From Symsagittifera roscoffensis (taxonomy: Eukaryota > Xenacoelomorpha > Acoela > Convolutidae), in the NCBI RefSeq assembly GCF_963678635.1, contig NC_087064.1, positions 13,173,989-13,237,988 on the forward strand: a stretch of DNA of 64,000 nt. Direction: 5' to 3'. Of the stretch, positions 1-58,249 are shown piece after piece; within the stretch, counting starts at the first letter, position 1, and each line of letters opens with the position of its first letter. The translations under genes were made by a program, and so were the position numbers. The notes beneath the pieces were generated by a model. The model made no database searches. It was not told where the DNA came from and worked only from the letters and a program-made list of their open reading frames with translations.

Positions 1-324
1 AATGAAACCGATTAAAAAAAACTCCCATAATTTTAGTGGCTCCACGAACTGAGGAGAACAGAACGACGTCGGCCCAGTAGGTTCCCCGCCGATTTGGCCT
101 TCTGGCAGCGCCATGTCAAGAAAGAGATTATCGTAGTGTGTATTTAGAAAGAGAGATGTAAACTGTAGTTCGAAAGTTTAGTCGGAGACAGTGAAATAGA
201 CGTCAGCCAAAAGTGACAAACAACTCCAAAGGTTAAGATACCAGATAGCGCCAGACAGATAGATTGAAAACATTTGGAATAAATAGACTACAACTTAATT
301 GAACTGTGAACTAATTTAATTACT

Positions 325-336
325 ATGGCAAAGCGA
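325..336 (+). CDS. Possible first coding exon of the membrane-protein gene
   Basis: The ATG at 325 opens a short reading frame (MAKRSEVEEVV...) that stops at 394. A donor-like A/GTGAAG after base 336 ends in phase 1, the phase the exon at 1279 needs. Bases 1-324 would then be 5' UTR, perhaps with an acceptor at base 35 (attttag). This is a guess from phase only; other start exons further upstream are possible. Confidence 0.2.
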
Positions 337-1278
337 AGTGAAGTGGAGGAAGTGGTTGCTACTAGCCTGTGTCTTGTTACAAAATGTCCTCTGTAACGAA
401 TTTTCGATCATCACTTATTTTTATAGTTTTTTATAGGATGCAAGGCAGTTTAGTCAGAATACAGATTTTGTAATTGTACCGAATTTCAGGAAAAGCGGAA
501 TATTTATGCTTGGTTTGGTTTTTTTTGGTCAATTTTCGAATTCTGAACCAAGCGTTTTCGATAAAACTTCTGAGGTTCTTTTTTACTAAAGCTTTTTTGG
601 GTAAAATTTGGATGAGATAGTTTGAAAAAATGAAACAATTTTTTTAAAATATTCTTTCGTCATTTTTTCAACCAATTCAAAGTGCTGTCAGAGCAGTCTT
701 GTTTTTTCATTCTTAGTATTCAATTGCTGTAAAAGTAGATTTTTGCAGTTAGGGGAAAGAAAAAAAGCCAAACTTTTGTGCACGCTCAGATTATATTTTT
801 CTGGTTTGATTTTTCTTTTACTTTCAGTTTAAAATTCAAAAATAGTAATTTCACTAATGAAAATCACATTGCAGTATCCGTTATCAAAAGTGCAAGTGAC
901 ACTGAAAGACATGATTTTTAGTTTCAATACAATTTAGGTTTACCAGATGGAATATTTTTTACTGTTACGTCTTGTGATATAGTGTACTCAAAGAAATTTC
1001 AACTAAAAAAACATGTGTCGATATCGAGTTATTATTAATATATCGAGTTATTTTTCATCAATCGATGAAGATAAACTTGTTACAAACTTTGATTTGGTCT
1101 CGCAGCTCGCGGTAAACTTTTTTTTGCACCGGTCGCGGACAATTTTTCTTGGCTTTGAAAATCTCGACGTGGGTTTCATCTCTGAAAACTTTTTCACCGT
1201 TTTATGGTCTTAGTTTTGTAATCTCTCATGATAATTCTATCAATGAGTTTCATGTGATGCAATCCCTTCCTATTGCAG

Positions 1279-20777
<19,499 letters not shown>

Positions 20778-22971
20778 AGAAAGAAGACGAACAAGATACT
20801 CGAAAGGAAAATTCTAATTCAATTTAAATCGATAAATTCACCTGGAAATTACGATCAGGATCAGGAGACCTCATTTGATCAGCTCATAAAAAGCTCCACC
20901 TCTAGAAAAAAAATCAAATTCAAATTAGATAAAATGATCACCTGGAATTTACGATCACGATCAAAGGAAACCTCATTTGATGACCCGATGAAATCAATCT
21001 TGACAATAAAACACACGAAAAACCGAACATCGATTATTAGGATCAAAATAAGATTTTGGAAAAAGGACAGTTTCACGTGTTAATGAACGAAGGGAGTTTT
21101 GACTTATTTAGGTGTTTTTTTTTGTTTTTTCACGTTTAAACTTTTACGTTTAAAGTTTTTCACGTTTAAACTTACGTTTTTACTGTTAAAAAATTACACT
21201 GTTAATTTTGTATTTAAATTCCCAGCAAAACAAAATTATTGAATTATCCAGTTTTCTAAAATTGGCTGACTTTTATCGTATAAATGTCGCAATAACTTTT
21301 ATGGCAAAAAAAAAACATTTTCTTACTCGATTTCTGTAAATTGATTAAACAGAATTTGATAACCGAACATTTCAAATCTTGCTACGATCGTCAGATTCAC
21401 TTTTCTCTGCTTGAGGCTCTCAAAAACAAATCTCCATCTTCAATAGCTTGCTATCGATCAAGTCATTATAGTAATTGATAGAATTGCGAACATTTGTTTC
21501 ATCTATTCTGATTCCAGATTAGTTTGGAAATTATTTTTTATTATTAACTTCAGATTTTGAAAGATTTTCAATCATGATAAGCGAATTGTTCGAACCTTTG
21601 AAAAAAGAGATGAGCTAGGTCTCCAAGTGTGTATTAGTTTTTGTTTTGCACGCAAAATCATATACCACACAAAATCATAAGAGTGGTTCAATTTATATAT
21701 AATTTTTTAGTTGTGACTCAAACAAAAATTTATAAAATCAAACATTTTTCCCAGTGCAGAGCAAATTGGTTTGAATTTTTTTCGGGTTTTCAAATTTTAA
21801 TGGGACAAAGTGAGCGAATTGGAAAAAGGTTTTATGAAAAGCTTTATAGTCTATTGTTACATTTACTCCTGTGAAAGAATTTTTCAAAGTTTGTTCAAGC
21901 GCCTTGTTAAGATTTTTTTAAACGAAAAGTTTCCGCTAAATCTATACATTACTATCGAATATGCTTAAGTTTTAGGTTTTCTTTAGATCTTTTCTTTACA
22001 CCACGAATAAAAAAATCAATTGAAAAAAAGTTTTTTTTTCAATTGTTTTGTGACACGTATCGCAACCGGCTATCATTTTTGTTTTCTCTGAGTTCGTTGA
22101 CACTTTTCCAACTCTCTGTTGGCTATAATTTTGGTCCACGTAAGCTAGTAGAAGTGACAAACAAATCCGAAAAAGCAGTTTGTTTATTGATTGAAAAGAA
22201 GAAATTGAAATGAAAGCTACTCAATAATTTTACCGCATTTAAAAACGTTTGAGTATAAACTTTTATCAGAATGGATTTGAGGAAACCAAGTAAATTCACG
22301 ATTCATCTATAGTGCAGGTCTGCAAGTTTTATTTAAGCAAGTTTTAGCATCATTTGTAGAACATCAGTAAATGACAGATATTTGAACGATAATAAGCCAG
22401 CCACAAAGTCTAAAATAAATGGACAGACAAAAAATTTAAAAAAACCTTGAAATCAACTGAAAAAAATTTCAAACAAATTAGTCGACTGCAGTGCAATTAC
22501 AGCACAAAGACTTCAGGCAACAGTTATTTGAAATCCTTTAAAAATATTGTTCATTTGTTTAATTGAAATTATTTGCACTGTGTTCAGTGAAGGAAGGGAA
22601 CTACGAAAAGGCTTAGAAAATGAGTTTTGCTCAATTCATGTTGGGTTTTGAAGATCAAAAAAAGGAAATAGCTTTTTTTCCAATAGTTTTTCTTTTTAGT
22701 TTTCCAATTTTTAAGTTCCAGGGAAGCGCTAGATGATTTATATTTGATACCTCACTTAACCCCTGCTTGCCTAAAAAAACTTTTGTATCAAAGTTTGTTC
22801 CTGACATGTTTCTTTCAATGTCCCTAAAACTTAAGACATATTTTTGATAAGAAGAGTTAAATAAAACATAATACCAGTTAACCTACATTTTATGAATGAT
22901 TACAAATCAGATATCTCGAACCAATATACAAAAATTAAACAGGCAAATTAGTTATCAAAACATACACAAAA

Positions 22972-23465
22972 ACAGTTGGAAAAAAAGGTATTGAAAGATT
23001 GATTTCGACTTGCAACTTTTCAAAAATTGTCGAAATTGTTTTGTTAAGTTATCTCAGAGTCAAACACAATTGGAAAAAAGTCAAGGAACGCAAAATAACA
23101 GAAAAAAAATTTGTTTTGTCATTTGAAAAAGCATCGACTTTCAAACTTCAAACAAAACTAGCTGGCTCTAAAGATTTTTGAACTTCAAGAAGAATTTATG
23201 ATGTTATATTGTTGATGGAACTGACCCAATTAGAGAAAACTGGATCAATAGATAAAAATTTTAATCCCCGAAAATTTAATCTAAACAGATTTTTGAAATT
23301 TGATTAAGAAAATTCATTTCCGAAACTAGAATTCGATCACGTTTTTCGTGACCCTTACCCTATTGCCGTTCGATACTAGATTTTTCTTCCCTTTTAACAA
23401 AGGAAGAACTGATTTTAAAAAAATCAAAGCGCGAAAACATAAATTTGGGCGTGAACAAATTTGAC
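22972..23465 (+). mobile_element. GAGTAATGAACG-type MITE, diverged copy
   Basis: Starts cagttggaaaaaaaggtattgaaag and keeps the inner landmarks (tttcgaacttc-like, ttgatggaactgacccaattagagaaaactggatcaatag, gatcacgtttttcgtgacc). The right end is degraded. Confidence 0.6.
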
Positions 23466-24351
23466 GATTTTTCAGATAAAAAATGTGACAACCTACAGTC
23501 ACCTGGCATAGAATGGCAACTTTTTGTTTTCAAGCAAGAAATTGAACAAAAATTTGTTCCCGTTTTTGTTGTTTCCTTTCCACCTAATGAAAATTCACAA
23601 ATAAAAATTTAACATATGATGGATACAACTCTTGTTCACACATTAACCAAATAAAAAATTGTTCAAATTTGTTTTTAAGGCGCCGTTTGGCCATTTATTT
23701 AGAGGGCAACAAAAAGGTATGGTAAGTATTCAAAATTCTCCGTAAACAGCTTAAGCACTTGGACACTCTAAACCTAAAAGTAATTTACAAACCGAGTGTT
23801 TTGTTTCACATAAGAAGAACTAAACATTTTGTTAGGCTCTTAAGCCCGAGTTGACTAAAAACTTAGCAATTTATATATTAAAATGCAAAATCGGAGGTAC
23901 TATTCGTTTCCTAGCCGAAGAGCTTTTGTATATCTTTTTAAGTAAAAAACGAATGCGTGCCTAGCTGAGATCCTTAGGTTTTCAACAATACTTTTAGGTT
24001 CAGAGTTTCATACTGCTTGTGCTGTTTACGGGGAGTTTTTGGGAAAAAATTACACCTCTTTTTCGCCCTCTAATTAAATGGCCAAACAGCGCCCCAAAAC
24101 CAAAGTTTACACCATTTTATAATCGGCTTTTGTCTGCAAAGAGCTTCATTCGTCATCTCTCTGTGTGAAAATTCACGGATGAAACTTTGACATAAGATGA
24201 GTGAACATCTTTTTAGAAAATAGACGAATAAAAAATCGCATAACATTGATTTTAAGGCGCCGTTTGGCCATTTAATTTGAGGGTGACAAAAATGTCTACT
24301 TAGTTCCCAAAAACTACCAATAAACAGAACAAGCAATTTGAATTTTTACAC

Positions 24352-24700
24352 AGAGGCGAAGCTGCATTTCGCGCACACCTGCGAGAACACGACAAAAAGC
24401 AGCTCTAAAGTGCAATAAGAAAAATAGAAATAAAACTCTAATTAGTCAAAAATGCGGATACGTCTCGGATTCGAACTTGCGATCTACATGTTATGAATCT
24501 CACGCCATAACCACTCAGCCACGGACGCTTAATTGACGATAAACATCCGCAACTGAAGCAGAGAACTGATGCTATGCAAGTTTCAATGCTACAGTGAAAC
24601 TTCCATAAATTTGAACACTTTCAGCGAAGTTTTATTTGCGAATTAGGTTAGAAAAAAAGGTTCGTAGTAGTACACTACGCTGATTGCTAGTGTAAATAGT
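24352..24700 (-). repeat. tRNA-derived SINE-like element
   Basis: The minus strand carries a tRNA-like head at about 24532-24462: box A-like gtggctgagtggtta and box B-like agttcgaatcc. The low-coordinate end has the family's palindromic GCGAAGC...GCTTCGC-type hairpin (here gcgaagctgcatttcgc) and gcgagaacacgacaaaaagcagctct. The acceptor stem does not pair, so it is not a working tRNA gene. Confidence 0.7.
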
Positions 24701-25637
24701 TATAAGGAAAACGGCACAAACATGAAAAAGATTTTGTTCATTTTTTTGCTTGAGAACTAAAAATTTCAAGTTCTGTCCCTAGACTGTATATTCCAGACTT
24801 CAGGTTTATCAATTTTGAAACACTCTTGTCAAAAATCAACGCTTTCTGATTTAATTCGGTCAGTTGTCATCTTTATCATCACGGAAAAAGTTGATTGCAA
24901 TGAAGCAAGTTACGCTGTAATTCAGCAATGTATATGTGGATTGTGTAGGAAATCGGTAGACGTTCAAAGCTGCTTGAACGACACAGTAAGAAATCCCAAC
25001 TAGTAAAAGGGAAAGTATCGTCAAAAAAATTGTTTTTTTTTATATATATATATACTTTGGCCAGATACTTTGAAAACATTTTTAACCCAAGATTTGCTTG
25101 TGAAAAAACACTTATGATCATTTCAAATAATCCAATAACAGCTAAATCAGTATTGGATAAGCTCTGCCCAAAAGGATGCTTTCCAAGCATGTCTGGCGTT
25201 AACGCGAACTTTACGCCTATACTGACCAAAGACGGCTAAAGTCAAGAGCTATTTCAAATGGCAATAATTGGCAGTTACAAAAACAACCTTGAACAAAGTT
25301 AAAAATTCAAATTTCTTCACTTTAAATCGTGTGCCGCGTGTTACGAAATCTTAAACAATTGAACATTTACCTTAAGAAGTTTTAAAAAATCAGTATTCAC
25401 AATTGTCAGAGTAGGTCTTTATTTTCCAAATAAAATAAAACCTAATTTTGATTTTTAATTCAAAAATTTATCATTATAAACGCATTTACAAGACTTAAAC
25501 ATCAAAAATATCTACATAAATTCAGAGCAAAGCTTTAGAATAATGACCAAACCAAACAGAAAATAAGGAATGCTTGTATTCAAATGATGATGCTGATGAG
25601 ATTTGAAAGTTAATTATTTAATAATTTCTGAGTCCAT

Positions 25638-52054
<26,417 letters not shown>

Positions 52055-54544
52055 AACTCAGCCCTTCGGGGGGTCAAGAGGTCAAATAAATATATCTTCT
52101 TGTATTCCTAAGGTCAATCAGATATGAATCTAATAACGTTTAAGCTACTCAATTCAGGTGTAAAAATGTTAACAGTGGCAATAAGTCAAAATAAGGAAGC
52201 AAATGATCAAATTTGAGACTCTAAGGGCAGAGTAATAGTACTGTAAGGCTGAAACCTATTTTGCTACAAAGCACAAATTATACAATTCTGATCCGACTGC
52301 TGGCTATTTATAATTTGTAGAGGCTGCAATGGTAACTGCAACTTGGATGGTAACACAAGTGTCAAATGGTATATGAAACAGCAGAGGAAAACAGGACAGG
52401 TAACGTAAGTAACAACAACAGAGTCTGGTGTATAGCTATACAAATTAGATCAGACCTATAAAACCTTCAAGCCAATAAGGGTACTACCGAAAGGGCTTTT
52501 CAGGGAGAAAATGGTAGTGGTTTATAACTAGGTTATAACTGGATTATTGTGACTCGTCATTTAACACAATTCAAATCAAAAGGTTCAAAGGTAGTCAGTA
52601 TATATGATGTCCAATATCCGCACCAATTTTAACAAATATAAATTTTTATTACCACATCAAATGATGCATAGTAGTAATAGCATTCATTCATATACTGTTT
52701 TGTTGTAACTTGATTAACTTTGAAAAAATCTTTTTTTTAATATATCTAAACCAACAAACTGTGACGTAATGCGCAAAATAGAAACTATTACAACTATTCA
52801 ATAATTTTGCAAACAGAAATGTATATTTGTAACGAACTTAGTTCATGAAGTTGAATTCGTTGAGATAAAACGTTATTACTTCAAGGTTGACTAACCATCA
52901 AACTATTGGCTATATCGGAATTTCAATTACCACATCACAGCTGTGACAGCATACCAATGAACATGTCAAGAAATTTACTAAATAAGGAAGATTAATATGG
53001 ATAAGTTTAAATTATAAAGCTACGAAACTTCAGTTGAATTTCAGGGTCTGTTGAACATTCGTCCTCAGTTTTCGACTGTCAACGTTTGACCTGAAGTTTT
53101 TAGCAGTCACGGCTGACGTTTGAGGTATTCAAATTTTGGTGCCGGTACGCTAGTTGTCGCAATAAATGTGTAAATATATGCCAATTATATCTACATACAG
53201 AGGTGTTCTTAGCTATTGTGAGGATGACAAACTGAAAGTGCATATGTACCTGAAAACCATTAGCATCATGCAAATCATAAAAATGAATTATTTTCAGACA
53301 GAAAATATACAAAACATAACAAAACGACACTTAAGTAAGTTTAAAACTGCCTGGGAGATCAATATTGGATCTACAAATAAGGTCAATCACCCATGTATTG
53401 AAACACAGCCTTTGACTAGCAACACACGAGAGCTGATAAACTTCTGATACCATACTCCAATGAAGAAACAAAGAGAGTAAACAAAACTGTACAGCCTTAA
53501 TGACATCAAAATCCTGCATGAAGTGGATTTTGATGTTTTCTGACTGATGAAATTCCTAAAACTTAGAAACTTCGACCTGTGCGCAATGTCCAAAAAATTT
53601 AATTCAAATAAATGGAAAAATGACAACATTGGTATATAAATTAGCTAAAATTACTTAAAATCCGCGTCACATCCAATTGAATCACTGAGCCATAATATAT
53701 AGAGCCCTGTTTCACGAAGACCAGTGGTAAACGTATTTGAACTAACGTATTTCATGAACTGAGCTTTTATCTTTCTAGAATTTTCTATGATTCACTCTTT
53801 TTATGATAAATAATCCAATTTCACCATTTTAGGATGTTAATACGCAAGAAGCACAAAGCGGTTCGAACACGGTAATTTAAGCATAAAAATGGAAAATATT
53901 TGCAACAAATCTATTTTACATTCAATTTTTAATTTCTTCCCCCAATTTTGTGTCGTTTTCATGGTCAGTAATTATCAATTTAAGCTTAATTAAATTGAAT
54001 TCCAATTAAATTTTTCAAAAACAATAGTATAAACAATGAATCGGCTTTTAAAAAGCCGATAAAACACATGTTACTTATCCGCTCGCAAGTAAGAATTTGA
54101 ACACTAAACAGATATCAAATTCAAAATAGCAATCGATTCAGTAGCTTTTGATTCATCCGCTTCTATAATGCCCATTCATTGTGTCTGCTACTTTTTAATA
54201 AAATCCAAGCAACAAGGTGGATGTTCTGAAAATGTAATTTATTACATTTTATTGTAAATGTCGGACTTAGGTTTCAACAAAAATTACAAGGACTAGTGAC
54301 ACAACCGTCTGTTTGTCAAAAAGCTCATCAAAATTTGGGACAAACGAAGAACTGGATTTTTTTAATGCCAAAAATAACCATCAAAAACATGCGAAGTCCT
54401 AACGCGTGCTCTTTGCAAACCTTAATAACATATTAATGCAAAGTTCAAACACCATATTTCCAGCAATTCTGCTTTTAATTTTGAGGGGCATAGTTTGAGC
54501 TCAATTTCAGCATCAACAGAAAAATGAGCAAAAGTTCTTGTTTT

Positions 54545-55430
54545 AGGAATAACACAGAGTCGAAGCGGAGCTTCGCACCACTTGCCATACAAAATGAGAA
54601 AATAATTGAAGAAAAAAAAATCGAAAATGTCGAAAAAACTGGATCTATCAAAATGAATAAGGCAAATTTTGAAGAAAAAAAAACATACCAAGCCGCAAAA
54701 AAAATCAAAAACTGAACACTAATAGGAAGTTATTAGGTCCGCCTCAACCTCAAAACACAAGACACGCACACACAAACTTTTTTTAGCTCGTTGAAAGAGG
54801 CAAAATGACGCCAACAAGCTGATATAAAATAGCCCGAAACCTATCGAGCCGAAAAAAGGAAAAACCAAGTCGAAAAAAAATTATTGTCATGAAAACTTTT
54901 AACTAAAATTTCTATTAAGATGTTTAGCATTTTATGCGATCCAGAGGTGAAACGTTTAAGCGACTCACAATTAGGTCACTAAGCCAATAAAAAAAGGCCG
55001 AAATCATTTGGACAGAATAAAGTTTATGGGCGAAAAAAACCAAAAAAATATACGAAGTCAAGGCTAGTAAAATTCCAAACAGTAGAGGTAAATCACTACA
55101 CAAAGCAACTATAATGTATAAAAATTACAAAAAAAAAGCAATTCGACAATAAGGCAACTAAGCCGAAAAAACGAGCAAACAATAATCAGCTGTCACTTGT
55201 TTTTTGAGACGGACTATTTCCGTTTGAAAAAAAAAAACTGGTCCTGCCAGATTCGAACTCAGGAACTTTTCCGTCCCAGACTCATTCGTTACCTCCAGAC
55301 CAAGTGTGCCGGAGACAAACGAATTGAATTCATTATGAACTGAACTTCAATTTACCATTTCTAATTTTGACCATTCTGACAAGGAAAAAATTCTAGTAGC
55401 CCGATTGCAAAACCTTTGCTCGACGTAAGG
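54545..55430 (-). repeat. Second SINE-like family, copy 1
   Basis: Starts gagtcgaagcggagcttcgcaccacttgc and ends with a different tRNA-like part at about 55245-55315; the minus strand has ttggtctggaggtaacg and gagttcgaatctgg. The middle shares aagtcaaggctagta and taagccgaaaaaacgagca with 61788-62530. Confidence 0.6.
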
Positions 55431-57057
55431 GTTAAAAAGCATACCGAAATAAAACGAAAAATGGTGAAAAAAATGAAAACTAAGTGAACCAAAAATTTGA
55501 TACGTTTCGATCAAGAATTCCTAAGGCCCAGCTAAAGCTGGAGGTACGTTTTTGATATTTTTGAAATTTTAATACTGATGCGGGACGAAATGCGCAATTT
55601 CAAAAAAATTGAGTGCCCAAAACAATTGTTCTTTCTCTACTAAAATAAGTGAAAAGAACGAACATTTTTGAGATTTTTGGAAATTTCCGAACGAAATAAC
55701 CTTTCTCTTACAAAAAATTAAGGAGTAGGTGCTTCTACAGGAAAAGTTGAGCACCGCTTCGTTCGATTGAATTTTTCATTTCAGATTTCTGTGTTAGTTT
55801 TTAAGAAAATCCGTTGCATTCATGGAAACCAAAATTCCAGATGGGATAGGCTAGTGTGAGAAAACGAAAAAAAAAAATCAAAAATATCGGTCAAATATTC
55901 CCCCACAGACTTTCCGAAGGCTGGACAAATTAGTAAGACAAAAAGAGACCAAGGTGGTTTGCAGCACACAAAAATGCAGACGGTCTTTCTATGGATACCG
56001 CTTTTTTGAAAAAAAAAAATTTGCTAAACAGAAAAAGACAATCCAAAGCGTCTTTAAAAGTTAAAAAAATAATCCAATACATTTTCATAATACTTATTTA
56101 TATCAAACAAGAAAACTAGGCAAACATGCCGAGCAAGAAATTTGAAATTCAAATTAGCAACTGAAAAAAACTTACGAAGCGGAAACAAGGCCGACAATCT
56201 TTGAGCAGACACCAGTTGGGCCAAAAATAACTAATTTTGTAAAAAAAAACATTAAAAAAAACGTTAAAAAAATTAAAGTCCTCCTTGAAACTACCTTGTA
56301 GTAACTATTACCCACCCAGAAGTTAAACTTTCCTGAAATTGAGCATGTCAGCAGTGATTCAACTGATTTTGTTTAACTAGTTAACCCGAAAAAAGTCTAC
56401 ATTCCGATTTGATAACGCTTGCTACTCGCAAGAGTAAACAAGAAATAACCAACAAAACTAAACCAAAAACGTGATAAAAATGCTACTGAGTTCAAAAACC
56501 AAATGAAAAAAACCTAGAATGACGAATTTTTTGTGAAAACTTTTCTGTCTTTCAACTTCAAAAAAATTCATCAATCTAAGTTCTTTCGAATTAAACATTT
56601 TTTATTGATCTTATAGAACTGAACTAAATTGAAAGCAGAGGCGAAACTGACTTCACAAACACAAGCGAGAAAACGGCAAAAGTAGCTCTAAAAGAACAAA
56701 AAAAAAGTCAATTAGGAAAAAACAGGCCTGACTGTCCTTGAAAAACAAAACTGTTGCTATGAGTCGGAGTCGAATTGTCGACGTAGAGTCTTAGTCCTTC
56801 ATTATGGGACACGGTTGCGTCAAAATTACCTATTACTAGCTACCAAATAAGCAGCTCAAGTTGCTATTTAACTCCCAAAGCTAAGCGGCAAAAATGCAAT
56901 GTCACAAAACCATCCATTTGTGCCACGGTCGCTTGGAGAAAACTAGTGTCCTAGCAAGGGACGAGATACCTTGTTATAAACCTTTTATGAAAAAATTGTA
57001 CAGATTCAAAAGTAACCCTAAGGAGACACAAGGAGAGTGCGACATGAGTCTCAAAAC

Positions 57058-57470
57058 TTAAACATTGCCCACAGACAGTTGGAAAAGAGTCAATGAACGC
57101 AAGTAAACAAAAAAATACTGCCTGGTTTTTGAAAAACTTTCGAATTTCAAACAAAAAAAAAGATGCCTTTAGAGCTCTTTGAAGTTCAAGAACAATTTGA
57201 TATTGGTACTTATTTGAATAAGTTGACCCAATTTAAGCAAGTTGGATCACTGAGTAAAATTTTCATTTCACTAGAAAATCTGAAAATTAAATTCAACTTT
57301 CGAGGATAAAATTCGATCACGTTTTTCGTAACCTTTACACTTTTGCTGTTCCATAGTGGAGTTAACCTTCCTTTTGACAATGGAAACGCACTGAACTTGA
57401 AAAGAAATCACAGTCAAACCTCGAAAAAGGAAATTTGAGCCTGAACAAATTCAATGTAGTTTATCTACTC
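57058..57470 (+). mobile_element. GAGTAATGAACG-type MITE, right end missing
   Basis: Left end cattgcccacagacagttggaaaagagtcaatgaacgcaag; the interior matches through gatcacgtttttcgtaacctttacac. The right terminal repeat is not found. Confidence 0.6.
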
Positions 57471-58249
57471 GTATAAACAGCCTTGAGTACTTGGCGCAAG
57501 AAAAACCAAGAAAGAAAAAGGAGTATAACTTCATGCCAAAAAATAATAACTTTGAAACAAGGTCTTAACAAATGAATTTTTATTTGCGACTAAGGTTTAA
57601 AAAAAATGCATCATATTATTACACTACGCTTCAAATGTGTTAAAACTAGATCAATCGAAATTTATTTATTTTTCTGGGAAATCTAAAAATGGAGTTGGGG
57701 AGCGTAATTTCTCTAATGAACTTCCAAAAGAAAACTTGACAATGGATCACGAAGCCAGAAATTTGAGTGAACAATTTTTTCCAGGTTAAAAAAAAATTAC
57801 CACCTGGTCCATGACATTTTAAAACTTACTGAAGCATCCTTTACATCGTTCAATTCAGATTTCCCAAAATTATCAGTGCCTTTCTTTTAAAAGCTTCAAC
57901 CGAAAACTACGACCTTTTAAAAATAATTATATTCAAATAAATTTCAAAAAATTTCAACTTTATATATAAACTAAAAATTGAAAGATTATATATATTAACA
58001 GTTTTCTTGCTCATTTGAGAGCCATGGCAGTTACACATTGAGCTTTACAGAATGCCCTAAACATTACTATCTATCTATTTATGATAGCGATTATGAGAAA
58101 AATTTGATGACTGAACACCCAAATTAGTTACAAGATTACTGCTTAACTCTTTGAGCACCATGAAGAGAGGATTGATTAGGTTAGCTTAACATCGATGCAT
58201 TTTTCGCACTTGGACGAATAAAATTGCGACACACCATTTCACCAAAACC

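Larger units (their letters stand above)
20778..25637. other. Intergenic region between the membrane-protein gene and copine
   Basis: No supported gene. Holds a diverged MITE (22972), a tRNA-like element (24352), a short TA run near 25039, and two unremarkable open stretches at 24815-25003 and 25030-25239 with no recognisable motif. The two flanking genes converge here. Confidence 0.6.
52055..58249. other. Intergenic region upstream of copine and downstream of the IDE-like gene
   Basis: No supported gene. Contains the second SINE-like family (54545), a diverged GCGAAGC-type piece near 56635, and a MITE (57058). Open stretches at 53100-53630 and 54422-54715 show no motif or splice support. 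The copine promoter must lie near 52.1 kb but I see no convincing core element. Confidence 0.5.

Noticed and set aside
24462-24532. Possible functional tRNA gene on the minus strand
   Set aside because: Box A and box B are present but the acceptor stem does not pair, and near copies with different changes occur elsewhere. It is the head of a SINE-like repeat.
24815-25239. Two adjacent small open frames with several cysteines
   Set aside because: No splice sites join them convincingly, a TA-rich run separates them, and no family motif is seen.
53100-53630. Overlapping frames on both strands
   Set aside because: No homology, no splice support, and composition like the surrounding intergenic DNA.
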